Position numbers and translations under genes: made by a program. Positions 44,618-52,668 of a stretch of 64,000 nucleotides of DNA are shown one piece after another; position 1 is the first letter of the stretch; every line of letters starts with the position of its first letter. The stretch lies in NCBI GenBank assembly GCA_017548565.1, contig JAFYZU010000053.1, forward strand, positions 1 to 64,000, read 5' to 3'. The DNA is from Treponema sp. (GTDB lineage Bacteria; Spirochaetota; Spirochaetia; Treponematales; Treponemataceae). The notes beneath the pieces were generated by a model. That model saw only the letters and a program-made list of their open reading frames with translations, made no database searches and had not been told where the DNA came from.

Positions 44618-44720
44618 TTTTTTGAGTTAAAAAACGGGTGTTTTTAGTTCATAAACTGGAATTCTAGTTTAAGTATAAATTTGTAATCATTATAAAGAAG
44701 TGTGTAATTCCTTATAATAT

Positions 44721-44755
44721 AAAAAAATAGGTGAAAAATCCATTGTTTTTCACCT
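44721..44755 (-). terminator. Terminator of the STAS/zinc-ribbon gene
   Basis: Ten-pair stem AGGTGAAAAA / TTTTTCACCT (44729-44738 and 44746-44755), 7-nt loop, then on the minus strand a run of seven T after one A. It lies about 90 nt past the stop codon. Confidence 0.78.
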
Positions 44756-44821
44756 GTTTGTCATAAAAGTATGTCAAGTAGTTTTTAAAAAAAAGTTTTA
44801 AAAAAACACGCTTTTTTAAAG

Positions 44822-44841
44822 TTATCCACAAGTTATCCGCA
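44822..44841 (+). other. DnaA box pair, right
   Basis: TTATCCACA (44822-44830, exact) and TTATCCGCA (44833-44841, one mismatch), same orientation and same 11-bp spacing as the left pair 224 bp away. Confidence 0.6.
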
Positions 44842-44845
44842 ATTA

Positions 44846-45397
44846 TTAACCGAGTGAAACTTCACCGTTTTCGTTAATTGCAAGAATAGATTTACATCCT
44901 GAACATCTGAATCTTCCTGAGCGCATTGCCCTTAATTTTTTAGAACATACAGGACATGAAATAACAAGCGGGAATATAGAAGAAGCGGCAACAGTTCCTT
45001 CAGAAAAGAAAGAAATTGCTTCTTCTGCAGAGCTTTTGATATTAAAGAACTGTGAAAATCCAAGTAACTGGAAAACTTCATAAACTTTAGGCTGTATTTC
45101 AAGAAGTACAATATCACCGCCCTTAGGTTTTACCATCTTGAGAAACACAGTAAACGATCCGATACCGGTAGATGAAACATAGTTTAAGGAAGAGCAGTTG
45201 AAAATCAGATTAATAAATCCTGCTTCAATTATCTGTGAAACTTTTTTCTGAAAATAACTTGAATTGTAGGTGTCAATGTATCCGCTCAAATAAATGAAGA
45301 GACCGTTTTTTACATTCTCTGCTTTTCTGAGATTGATAGTAAGACTGTCATCTTTTTCTGAATCGAATCCTGGCACTAATGCGTTATTATTATCCAT
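44846..45397 (-). CDS. STAS-domain anti-anti-sigma-like protein with C-terminal zinc ribbon
   Basis: 183 residues. STAS domain about 30-125: GLFIYLSGYIDTYNSSYFQKKV, LIFNCSSLNYVSSTGIGSFTVFL (the Ser-Ser-Thr that is phosphorylated in SpoIIAA-type antagonists) and QLLGFSQFFNIKSSAEEAISFF. After a hydrophobic linker come CPVCSKKLRAMRSGRFRCSGCKSIL, a CxxC...CxxC zinc ribbon. STAS proteins bind anti-sigma kinases in partner-switching pathways; a zinc-ribbon fusion is uncommon and may add nucleic acid or protein binding. GGAG before the ATG. Confidence 0.88.
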   Translation of the reverse strand: MDNNNALVPGFDSEKDDSLTINLRKAENVKNGLFIYLSGYIDTYNSSYFQKKVSQIIEAGFINLIFNCSSLNYVSSTGIGSFTVFLKMVKPKGGDIVLLEIQPKVYEVFQLLGFSQFFNIKSSAEEAISFFSEGTVAASSIFPLVISCPVCSKKLRAMRSGRFRCSGCKSILAINENGEVSLG

Positions 45398-45451
45398 TTT
45401 TTAATCTCCGCTGTTTTCATATAAATGCAAATTCAACTATTATGATGTACT

Positions 45452-45480
45452 ATTTTACTATAATTATAATGTTTTTGCAA
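45452..45480 (-). promoter_or_regulatory. Possible promoter of the STAS gene
   Basis: Minus-strand TTGCAA (45475-45480), 17 bp, TAAAAT (45452-45457). The leader would be about 48 nt and contains GGAG. Confidence 0.42.
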
Positions 45481-45572
45481 ATGAATAAGCATTTTTTTTA
45501 AGCATTTTATATTTTTTTCCAGTAATGTTCAATTTATTGGTGTTTTCAGTCGATAATAGATAGAGGATTATT

Positions 45573-46532
45573 ATGAAAAAAGCCTTAAAACTTATTGTTT
45601 TTTATTTCGCAACTCTATTTGTTCTTTTAATTTGTGGAACACTTTTTTATTCTCTTTATCTGAGCGTGCTTAATTATATTGACGGAAAAGAAATTGTTTT
45701 GTTTTCAAAGCAGATAATGTCTAAATCCTTCTTTTACATGAGCATTGTAAGCATATTTTTAATCTGCCCGTTTTTAGCATATTCAAGAATAAGACACAAG
45801 GGTGGTTTTTTACAGCTTATTTCTTACATGCTTTTATGTGCCGTAACCTGGCTTTTTCTTTTTCCGGTTACAGTAAAGTATGGTTCAAGGCTAAATGCTT
45901 TTTCGCCGGTGCTTACAGAAACGAAAACTCTTTCAGGAGGTCTTTTCAGAAAAGCAGAAAACAGGATTTTTTATTTTACGGATGATTTTGATTCTGCAGT
46001 TGAAAAAAAATTACCGGGAGTTTTTATTGATACGGAAGATGAAGGCGGTCTTAAAGTAAAACAGATTCAGAAAGGAGATGATGAGCTTCTTGTTAATGCG
46101 GCAAAGCCTTACAATGATATAATCATAAAGAAAGCTTTTTATGAGGATGGAGGAATTTCGTACATAAGCTTCAGACCACTTATCCAGAAAGCACAATCCT
46201 CTTTGCAGAAAGGAAAAACCTTCTGGATGGGATTTTTATCTCTTGCACTTTTAATCTGCTCAATATATGGAATTTCAAGCTTCTTTAAATGGCGTCTTTT
46301 GAATGCATGGGCTGTTTGCTTTAGTGTAATTGCAGCAATAGGTGTAAATACTCTTTATACGCTTCCAAAGCTTCTTGAATTCAGGACAAAGCTTGAAGGA
46401 TTTAAATTATTTGTACAGCTTCAGAATTATTTTGATGATGCACCGATTGTATGTCTTAATCTTCTGTTCAGTCTTATTTTCATTGTTACAGGTATAATAA
46501 AATTCTTTGTAAGTTATAAGAGGGATGAATAA
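45573..46532 (+). CDS. Membrane protein, 3+3 TM helices around an extracytoplasmic domain
   Basis: 319 residues. TM helices about 7-30, 50-70 and 80-103, an extracytoplasmic domain about 105-212, then TM helices about 217-236, 243-263 and 288-312. This is the layout of LptF/LptG-type permeases, but none of their sequence motifs is evident and the middle domain is shorter, so the family is unknown. AGGAT precedes the ATG. Coupled to the next gene through TAATG. Confidence 0.68.
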   Translation: MKKALKLIVFYFATLFVLLICGTLFYSLYLSVLNYIDGKEIVLFSKQIMSKSFFYMSIVSIFLICPFLAYSRIRHKGGFLQLISYMLLCAVTWLFLFPVTVKYGSRLNAFSPVLTETKTLSGGLFRKAENRIFYFTDDFDSAVEKKLPGVFIDTEDEGGLKVKQIQKGDDELLVNAAKPYNDIIIKKAFYEDGGISYISFRPLIQKAQSSLQKGKTFWMGFLSLALLICSIYGISSFFKWRLLNAWAVCFSVIAAIGVNTLYTLPKLLEFRTKLEGFKLFVQLQNYFDDAPIVCLNLLFSLIFIVTGIIKFFVSYKRDE

Positions 46533-48364
46533 TGAAAAAGGTTATATCAATTTTAATTGCATTTTTCGCAATAGGAATACTTGCATGCTTTATTACTGCA
46601 CTCTGCATTCCTGTTCCGCCTCAGATTTATAAATCATCTCAATTTTTATATAAATTATGCAGTGCCGCACAATATATCCTCATATTTTTCCCGGGAATGA
46701 TGATAACGGCATTTATAGTCGGTTTTTCGGTACAGTTTGGTTCAAGCTCAGAGGGAAGCTTCATGCGTTTTTCACCGGCAATGATTAAGCGCTATAAATC
46801 AGTAATGATTGTTTCGATAATCTGTACGTTTTTCATCACTCTTGGAAACGAATCTTTAGGTGTTATTGCAGAATCAAAGAAAAACCAGATTTTAAACAGA
46901 CCTAAAATCGTAAATGAATATATTAAAGTAGGAAATGAATTCTATAACAAGGGATATTTTCAGCGTTCGGTAAAATATGCACAGGCCGCTCTGGAGCTTG
47001 ATCCTAAATCAAAGGAAGCAAATGATCTTAAGAATAAGGCAAGCATCGAAGTAAGCAGGGAAAGCTCTCAGGATTTAAGGTTTAATCCTAAAACTTCAGA
47101 ACCTGTTGAAGAGGTAAAATCAGAAAAACCTTTTGATGCAGAGGAATTGTCTCAGTCTTATGAATATTATCAGAAAGCAAAAAAAGCCTATGATAGTGAA
47201 CAATGGTTCGATGCTCATTACTATGCAGAGCTTGGTCTTAAGCTTAATGCCAGAAAAGATCCGAATTATGAAAATCTGCGTGATATTTCAGTAAATGCCT
47301 GGAATAATCTTACAGAGGTACATAAAAATACAAAGACAGAAGAACAGCAGCTTTTTGATGAAAAATATAAAGGTTACATTGCTCTGGCTCAGGGTGATGA
47401 TTTACAGGCATATTATATCTTCAAGAATTTAATTGAAACTTCATCAGGTAAAAAAGACAGTGACGTGAAATTTTACTATGAGGTTGCCCAGAAGAAAGTA
47501 GAAGAAAAATATTTCTTTGTTGATGAAACCTTTGAACTTAAGAGCTTCGAAAAAGCAAATGATGTTTATTTTGTTCATCAGCGTCAGATGGGAAATAAAA
47601 ATATCGTATATTTTAAGGGAATGACCGAAGTTCAGGATTCAGGAAGCAATGTGCAGTATATCCGTGATTTAACAATCCTTACATTTACCGGAAGCGGGGA
47701 GTGGATAAAGGCAATGCATGTAGCGTATGCAAAGGTAATCCCTGTTTTTGTAGAATCCCTTCCGGCAGAAACAAAAAAGCTTCTTGAAATTGATGATAAG
47801 ATTGAATGTGTTCCATATATTCTTTTGAAATCAGTAGGACGCGAGGATCCTGATGTTGTTTATTCACCGGAATATACTTATGCAAAGGGACAGAATGGCG
47901 AGGACAAGGATTATATTATTTTCCCTATGGATTTTACGGATTTTATCCTTGTAGAAAATTCAGGCGACGATATAAAAAGCACATCTATCCTTGAACTAAT
48001 AAAGATTTCATCAAAAGCAAAACGCTTTGGTTATTCTCAGGAAATTTTCGGACAGGCAATGCTCAACAGACTTCTTTATCCTCTGTTCATACTCATGCTT
48101 CTTGTTCTTCTTGCATCTTTTGCATGGAACAATCGTGTAAGTGACGGCGGATATTTCAAGTTCAGCTGGTTTCTGGCATTTCCTCTGTTCATAATTACAC
48201 AGATGTTCCTCTATCAGTTCTATGTGTGGATGTTTAAGCTTTTCAATTACGTACTTATTGCTTTGATCGGCGGTATGGGAAGCCTGTTTGTCGGAATCGG
48301 AATTTATTTTGCAGCTCTTGTCGTTTCATCAATTTATTTTCTTGCGAGAAACAGTTCGAATTAG
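46532..48364 (+). CDS. Large membrane protein with TPR-like extracytoplasmic domain
   Basis: 610 residues. Three TM helices in the first 110 residues, a domain about 130-500 with TPR-like repeats (EFYNKGYFQRSVKYAQAALELDPKSKEAND; YQKAKKAYDSEQWFDAHYYAELGLKL), and three C-terminal helices (about 508-528, 541-561, 575-605). Same 3+domain+3 layout as the protein encoded just upstream, with which it probably forms a complex. Family and function not recognised. Confidence 0.68.
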   Translation: MKKVISILIAFFAIGILACFITALCIPVPPQIYKSSQFLYKLCSAAQYILIFFPGMMITAFIVGFSVQFGSSSEGSFMRFSPAMIKRYKSVMIVSIICTFFITLGNESLGVIAESKKNQILNRPKIVNEYIKVGNEFYNKGYFQRSVKYAQAALELDPKSKEANDLKNKASIEVSRESSQDLRFNPKTSEPVEEVKSEKPFDAEELSQSYEYYQKAKKAYDSEQWFDAHYYAELGLKLNARKDPNYENLRDISVNAWNNLTEVHKNTKTEEQQLFDEKYKGYIALAQGDDLQAYYIFKNLIETSSGKKDSDVKFYYEVAQKKVEEKYFFVDETFELKSFEKANDVYFVHQRQMGNKNIVYFKGMTEVQDSGSNVQYIRDLTILTFTGSGEWIKAMHVAYAKVIPVFVESLPAETKKLLEIDDKIECVPYILLKSVGREDPDVVYSPEYTYAKGQNGEDKDYIIFPMDFTDFILVENSGDDIKSTSILELIKISSKAKRFGYSQEIFGQAMLNRLLYPLFILMLLVLLASFAWNNRVSDGGYFKFSWFLAFPLFIITQMFLYQFYVWMFKLFNYVLIALIGGMGSLFVGIGIYFAALVVSSIYFLARNSSN

Positions 48365-48366
48365 TA

Positions 48367-48395
48367 TTGCTCTAAAACCCTTATAGTATTATTAT
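48367..48395 (+). promoter_or_regulatory. Promoter of apt
   Basis: TTGCTC (48367-48372), 17 bp, TATTAT (48390-48395), followed by a short leader with GGAAGGA 7 nt before the apt ATG. Confidence 0.55.
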
Positions 48396-48416
48396 ATCCA
48401 TGGAAGGATTATTTTT

Positions 48417-48950
48417 ATGAAGGATTTAGAGCTGCTTGATAAGGCAATACGACGTGTTCCGGATTTTCCTAAACCTGGAATTCTTTTTTATGATATTACC
48501 GGTATTCTTGTAAACCCTGATGCATTCAAGATCTGTATTGATAAAATGGTCGAAATTTATAAAGACAGACAGATTGATGCAGTAGCAGGCGTTGAATCAC
48601 GTGGTTTTATTTTTGCAGCTCCACTGGCAGAAAAGCTTGGCATTCCTCTTGTATTAATCAGAAAAAAGGGAAAGCTTCCAGGTGAAACTTACGAATGCAG
48701 TTATTCGCTTGAATATGGAACAGCCACAGTCGAGGTTCATAAATCTGACATTAAAGGCGGACAGAAATTTCTGGTTGCAGATGATCTTATAGCAACCGGT
48801 GGTACTCTTGCTGCGGCAAAAAATCTAATTGAGCAGGGGGGCGCGGAAGTTACTGACTTCTTTGGTGTAGTCGGTCTTCCGTTCTTGAATTATGAAAAGA
48901 TTCTTTCCCCATGCCGTGTTACGACATTAATAAATTATGACAGCGAGTAG
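48417..48950 (+). CDS. apt: Adenine phosphoribosyltransferase
   Basis: 177 residues. IRRVPDFPKPGILFYDITGIL at the N-terminus, GVESRGFIFAAPLAEKLG, IRKKGKLPGETYECSYSLEYG and the PRPP-binding loop VADDLIATGGTLAA are Apt signatures. Salvages adenine to AMP using PRPP. It is followed after 5 nt by asnA. Confidence 0.97.
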   Translation: MKDLELLDKAIRRVPDFPKPGILFYDITGILVNPDAFKICIDKMVEIYKDRQIDAVAGVESRGFIFAAPLAEKLGIPLVLIRKKGKLPGETYECSYSLEYGTATVEVHKSDIKGGQKFLVADDLIATGGTLAAAKNLIEQGGAEVTDFFGVVGLPFLNYEKILSPCRVTTLINYDSE

Positions 48951-48955
48951 ATATT

Positions 48956-49984
48956 ATGAAATTACCATCAAAATATAAATCAATCTTAGGAACAAAAGAA
49001 ACAGAACATGCCATTGTAGCAATCAAGGATTTTTTTCAGCTTGCATTAAGCACTGAATTGAATTTAACCAGAGTTACCGCACCGATTTTTGTAGGCAGTG
49101 GCACCGGTATTAATGATGATCTGAATGGAGTTGAACGTCCGGTCAGCTTTCCGGTAAAGGCTCTGAACGATTCAAAAATGGAAATCGTACAGTCTCTTGC
49201 AAAATGGAAAAGAGTTAAAGTTACTGAATTAGGTCTTGGAAGGGGCTTTGGTATTTATACAGATATGAATGCACTTCGTCCTGATGAAGAGCTTGATCCG
49301 ATTCATTCTATTTATGTCGATCAGTGGGACTGGGAAATGGCTATTGATCCTAAAGACAGAACTGTTTTCTATCTTCATGAAATCGTAAAGAAAGTTTATC
49401 GTTGCATAAAGAGAACAGAGTTTTTCATTTATGACCGTTATCCAAAAATTAAACCGGTTCTTCCTGATGAAATAAAAATTCTTTATGCAGATGATTTGCA
49501 GAGAAAATATCCTAAGCTTACACCAAAAGAAAGGGAAAATAAGGTTGCCAAAGAATACGGTGCTGTTTTTATTACAGGAATCGGCGGTAAGCTTGATGAC
49601 GGAACTATCCACGACGGACGTGCTCCTGACTATGATGACTGGATTACAGAAAGCGGTGATGGTCACAGAGGCTTGAACGGTGATATTCTTGTATGGAATG
49701 AAGTTCTTGGCAGTGCGTTTGAGCTTTCATCAATGGGTGTTAGGGTTAGTCCTGAAAGTCTTAAGGCACAGCTTGAAGAAAGAAATATGACAGATCGCGA
49801 AAAGCTTGATTTTCATAAGCGTCTTCTTTCCGGAAGCCTTACGCAGACTCTGGGCGGCGGTATAGGTCAGTCTCGTCTCTGCATGTTCCTTTTAAGAAAG
49901 GCACACATCGGTGAAACTCAGGTAAGTGTCTGGACCGATGAGATTAAAAAGGATTGTGCAAAACGCGGCATAGTTCTTTTGTAA
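48956..49984 (+). CDS. asnA: Aspartate-ammonia ligase (AsnA)
   Basis: 342 residues, normal AsnA size, class II aaRS-like fold. Landmarks: TEHAIVAIKDFFQLALSTELNLTRVTAPIF, GTGINDDLNGVERPVSFPVK, WKRVKVTELGL, DQWDWE, ITGIGGKLDDGTIHDGRAPDYDDW and LTQTLGGGIGQSRLCMFLL. Makes asparagine from aspartate, ammonia and ATP. Second gene of the apt unit; a strong terminator follows. Confidence 0.97.
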   Translation: MKLPSKYKSILGTKETEHAIVAIKDFFQLALSTELNLTRVTAPIFVGSGTGINDDLNGVERPVSFPVKALNDSKMEIVQSLAKWKRVKVTELGLGRGFGIYTDMNALRPDEELDPIHSIYVDQWDWEMAIDPKDRTVFYLHEIVKKVYRCIKRTEFFIYDRYPKIKPVLPDEIKILYADDLQRKYPKLTPKERENKVAKEYGAVFITGIGGKLDDGTIHDGRAPDYDDWITESGDGHRGLNGDILVWNEVLGSAFELSSMGVRVSPESLKAQLEERNMTDREKLDFHKRLLSGSLTQTLGGGIGQSRLCMFLLRKAHIGETQVSVWTDEIKKDCAKRGIVLL

Positions 49985-49991
49985 ACAAAGG

Positions 49992-50027
49992 ATGGAGAAT
50001 TAAGAACAACTTGATTCTCCATTTTTT
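49992..50027 (+). terminator. Terminator after asnA
   Basis: Nine-pair stem ATGGAGAAT / ATTCTCCAT (49992-50000 and 50014-50022) with a run of six T. Confidence 0.82.
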
Positions 50028-50038
50028 ATGGAAATGTA

Positions 50039-51022
50039 ATGGATAAAATAAAATTCAATGTTCAGGATTTTGAATCACAGCTTCCTGAAATGCTAAAAAA
50101 GAAAGTTACTCAAATTTACATTTCAGATAAAAATCTGGATAAGAAAAAAATAATCCGGATTATAAATCTTATTGCAGAAAAAGCACCCTCTCTGTTTGTT
50201 TCATTTTCCGTTAATGCTTCAACATTCGATAAGGAACTGGCAGCCTGTGCAACTCAGATTTTCTGTTCGTTTGACATTCCTCTTACCTGCGAAGAAAAGG
50301 GTGGAAAACTTTTGTTTGATAAAAAATATTATTCTTCAAAAGCACGCCTCTTGAATGATTTTGGACTTGTTTTTGGTTTTGATCTTTTTTATTCAGTTCA
50401 GGAAGGAGATTCACTTAAGCTTTTCTGTGACCGTCTTGATTTTGCACTACAGCAGTATCCTAATCATATAAATTTTTTACAGACAGAAGAGGAGTGCCAG
50501 GAATATGAACCAAAGATAACAGGTTTCTTTTCTGCAAAGGATGTGCGGTATGCAAGGGATGTTGCTTTTGCATGCAGGACCTTTTATTCAGAGGGAAGGG
50601 CTGTTCCGTGGTTTTTATCTGTTTTGAAGCCCTTGAGGATTTATCCTTCAAAATTTTTTGCAGATATGGCAGAATGGCAGCGCTGTAATAATTGTGATTT
50701 TAAAAGCGGTTTTGTTCCGGAAAAAGAAAATCATCAGTCGCTCGAAAAAATGCAGCTTTTGTTTCTTGAAGAAAAATATGAAGAAAAAAACAGACATAAT
50801 CTTATTCCGATTGTAAAGGATATAGTGAAAGTTAATGGTGCAATGGCTCGTCTTACTGGTGAGAACATTGAAAGCACTGTTCATACCTCGTATAACCCCG
50901 ATGATCTGTTCAGCGAAGAAGCGCTTGATATAGAAAGCTTTGCGGAAAATGTATGCATGGAAGAATGCAATGTAAAAATCTTCGCAACAGAAAACGGTCC
51001 TGATTATTCCATAGAGAATTAG
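50039..51022 (+). CDS. Uncharacterised protein, possibly a radical SAM barrel without its cluster motif
   Basis: 327 residues, no signal peptide or TM segment. The middle (LLNDFGLVFGFDLFYSVQEGDSLKLFCDRLDFALQQYPNHINFLQ) and RYARDVAFACRTFYSEGRAVPWFLSVLKPLRIYPSKFFADMAEWQRCNNC recall the C-terminal half of HemN/BchE-type radical SAM proteins, but no CX3CX2C is present, so I rate this as a weak resemblance. CNNCDF (about 224-229) could bind metal. The start has no clear ribosome site. The next gene follows 2 nt after the stop. Confidence 0.55.
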   Translation: MDKIKFNVQDFESQLPEMLKKKVTQIYISDKNLDKKKIIRIINLIAEKAPSLFVSFSVNASTFDKELAACATQIFCSFDIPLTCEEKGGKLLFDKKYYSSKARLLNDFGLVFGFDLFYSVQEGDSLKLFCDRLDFALQQYPNHINFLQTEEECQEYEPKITGFFSAKDVRYARDVAFACRTFYSEGRAVPWFLSVLKPLRIYPSKFFADMAEWQRCNNCDFKSGFVPEKENHQSLEKMQLLFLEEKYEEKNRHNLIPIVKDIVKVNGAMARLTGENIESTVHTSYNPDDLFSEEALDIESFAENVCMEECNVKIFATENGPDYSIEN

Positions 51023-51024
51023 TT

Positions 51025-51939
51025 TTGAAAATCATAAAATTAAAAGCAGACAGTAAAATAAGTCTCAATGAATTTTTGCAGAAAGAACTTCCTGTAAAAG
51101 CGGGATACAAACAAATCTCCAACTCAAAAATCAGACGTCTGATTATTTCTCATTGTGTGAGTGTAAATGGAAAAGAGATTATAAGGCCTGGTTTTATCGT
51201 TTTTGAAAATTCTACAGTTACGGTAAAAATTGATGAAGAAAAAATATTTTATGAAAAACAACCAGATGACATTAAGTTCGAAGTTACTGAAAAATCGGTT
51301 TTATTTGAAAATGATGATTTGATTTTTATCGATAAACCGCCTTTTTTTCCTGTTGAACAGACGATAGTAAACAACAGGGACAACCTTCATGATGCAGTCG
51401 TACGTTATCTGTGGAAAAAAAATCCTGAATTACGAAATAAACCGTATGTTGGAATCATGCATCGCCTTGATAGAGAAACTTCCGGAGTTATCCTTTTTAC
51501 AAAAAACAGGAATGTCAATAAAGAGATTTCACAGATGTTTCAAAAGCATGATTTTATAAAAAAATATGCTGCTGTTGTTGAAGATAATTATTTGCTCAAG
51601 CCTGGAAAAAAGTTTACCGTCGAAAAATACATGGGACGTATAACTTCAAAATCACAGAAAGGCAGGTGGGGCGAATTGCCTGAAGAAAAGGGTGGTGTTT
51701 ATTCAAAAACTGACTTTGAAGTTATTCAAAAGATGGAAATTGAAGGAAGAAAATGCCTGTTAATTGAATGTACGTTGTTTACCGGGCGAACCCATCAGAT
51801 ACGTGTGCATTTAAGTGAAGCCGGTTATCCTGTTCTTGGAGATGAGCTTTACGGGGGCAGTCCTGCAAAACGTTTGTACCTTCATTCTAAGGAACTGACT
51901 TCTGAAAAATTCAGTGTAAAATCAACGGAAATGTGGTAA
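51025..51939 (+). CDS. RluA-family pseudouridine synthase with S4 domain
   Basis: 304 residues from a TTG start 2 nt after the preceding stop. N-terminal S4-like RNA-binding domain about 10-75 (SLNEFLQKELPVK...IRRLIISHCVSVNGKEI), catalytic Asp in GIMHRLDRETSGVILFTKN, and TLFTGRTHQIRVHLSEAGYPVLGDELYGG. Closest in layout to RluC/RluD, acting on 23S rRNA. Third RluA/RsuA-type enzyme in the window. A few in-frame TTG or GTG choices exist, but the S4 domain needs this early start. Confidence 0.92.
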   Translation: MKIIKLKADSKISLNEFLQKELPVKAGYKQISNSKIRRLIISHCVSVNGKEIIRPGFIVFENSTVTVKIDEEKIFYEKQPDDIKFEVTEKSVLFENDDLIFIDKPPFFPVEQTIVNNRDNLHDAVVRYLWKKNPELRNKPYVGIMHRLDRETSGVILFTKNRNVNKEISQMFQKHDFIKKYAAVVEDNYLLKPGKKFTVEKYMGRITSKSQKGRWGELPEEKGGVYSKTDFEVIQKMEIEGRKCLLIECTLFTGRTHQIRVHLSEAGYPVLGDELYGGSPAKRLYLHSKELTSEKFSVKSTEMW

Positions 51940-51961
51940 AATAAAAAAACATGGAGGAAAA

Positions 51962-52561
51962 ATGAAAGCAGCTGTTTTTTTTGCAGATGGATTTGAAGAT
52001 ATTGAAGCATTGAGCCCGGTTGATTATTTGCGCCGTGCAAAGATTGATGTTATTACAGTCGGCATTCCTGCAGGCTGTAACAGTACGGAAAAATATCAGG
52101 GTAAAAGAGTTATAACAAGCTCACATAATGTTCCTGTAATCACAGATCTTACATTTGAAGAATATCTTGAACAATATGGTAATAATATTCCTGACTGCGT
52201 TGTATGTCCCGGTGGAGGAAGGGGTGCTCAGAATCTTGGTGCAACAAAGGAACTTCTTTCGCATCTTGAAAAAGCGTATGAACAGAAAAAACTTGTTGCC
52301 GCTATCTGTGCAAGTCCCGCTGTTGTTCTTGGAAAAACATCCATCCTAAAAAATAAACAATGGACATGTTATCCTTCAATGCAGACCGAAGCACGAGATG
52401 AATATCTTTCGGGCTATAGCGATAAAGTGTTTGTTACTGACGGCAATCTTGTAACTTCAAGAGGACCCGGCGCAAGCGAACAGTTTGCCATGGAGCTGGT
52501 AAGGATTCTTGCGGGACAGAAAATTTTTGATGAAGTTCACGCAGGCTCTTTACAACGATAA
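51962..52561 (+). CDS. DJ-1/PfpI family protein (YajL/ThiJ-like)
   Basis: 199 residues. AVFFADGFEDIEALSPVDYLRRAKIDVITVG (acidic Glu of the active site), VCPGGGRGAQNLG and the nucleophile-elbow Cys in AAICASPAVVLG, with SRGPGASEQFAMELVRIL at the end, are all DJ-1 family marks. The family includes chaperone, glyoxalase or deglycase-like proteins; the exact reaction cannot be told. GGAGG lies 5 nt before the ATG. A GC-rich hairpin follows. Confidence 0.93.
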   Translation: MKAAVFFADGFEDIEALSPVDYLRRAKIDVITVGIPAGCNSTEKYQGKRVITSSHNVPVITDLTFEEYLEQYGNNIPDCVVCPGGGRGAQNLGATKELLSHLEKAYEQKKLVAAICASPAVVLGKTSILKNKQWTCYPSMQTEARDEYLSGYSDKVFVTDGNLVTSRGPGASEQFAMELVRILAGQKIFDEVHAGSLQR

Positions 52562-52565
52562 CGGT

Positions 52566-52597
52566 TTTAAAAAGATTGCCGTGTCGGGCACGGCAAT
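52566..52597 (-). terminator. Terminator of ackA
   Basis: Nine-pair stem ATTGCCGTG / CACGGCAAT (52575-52583 and 52589-52597) with a 5-nt loop; on the minus strand it is followed by CTTTTT. It could also end the convergent DJ-1 gene, but there is no T run on that side. Confidence 0.65.
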
Positions 52598-52668
52598 GAC
52601 ATATACTTACTGGGCAGCTCCTTTCATATACTTATCGAACAGCCCTTTTTTTGCATTTGATAAAATAT

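Larger units (their letters stand above)
44524..44845 (+). other. 322-bp intergenic region with paired DnaA boxes
   Basis: AT-rich stretch between two minus-strand genes. It holds the polyprenyl synthase promoter at its left end, two pairs of DnaA-box-like 9-mers at its ends, the terminator of the STAS gene near the middle, and A/T tracts with an AT-only imperfect palindrome around 44786-44821. No ORF of note. Confidence 0.6.

Noticed and set aside
44786-44821. AT-only palindrome as a terminator
   Set aside because: The stem is made only of A-T pairs; a stronger terminator for the same gene lies further on at 44721-44755.
44524-44845. Definite replication origin
   Set aside because: DnaA boxes are clear, but dnaA/dnaN are absent and gene strands do not switch cleanly here, so it is kept only as a candidate finding.
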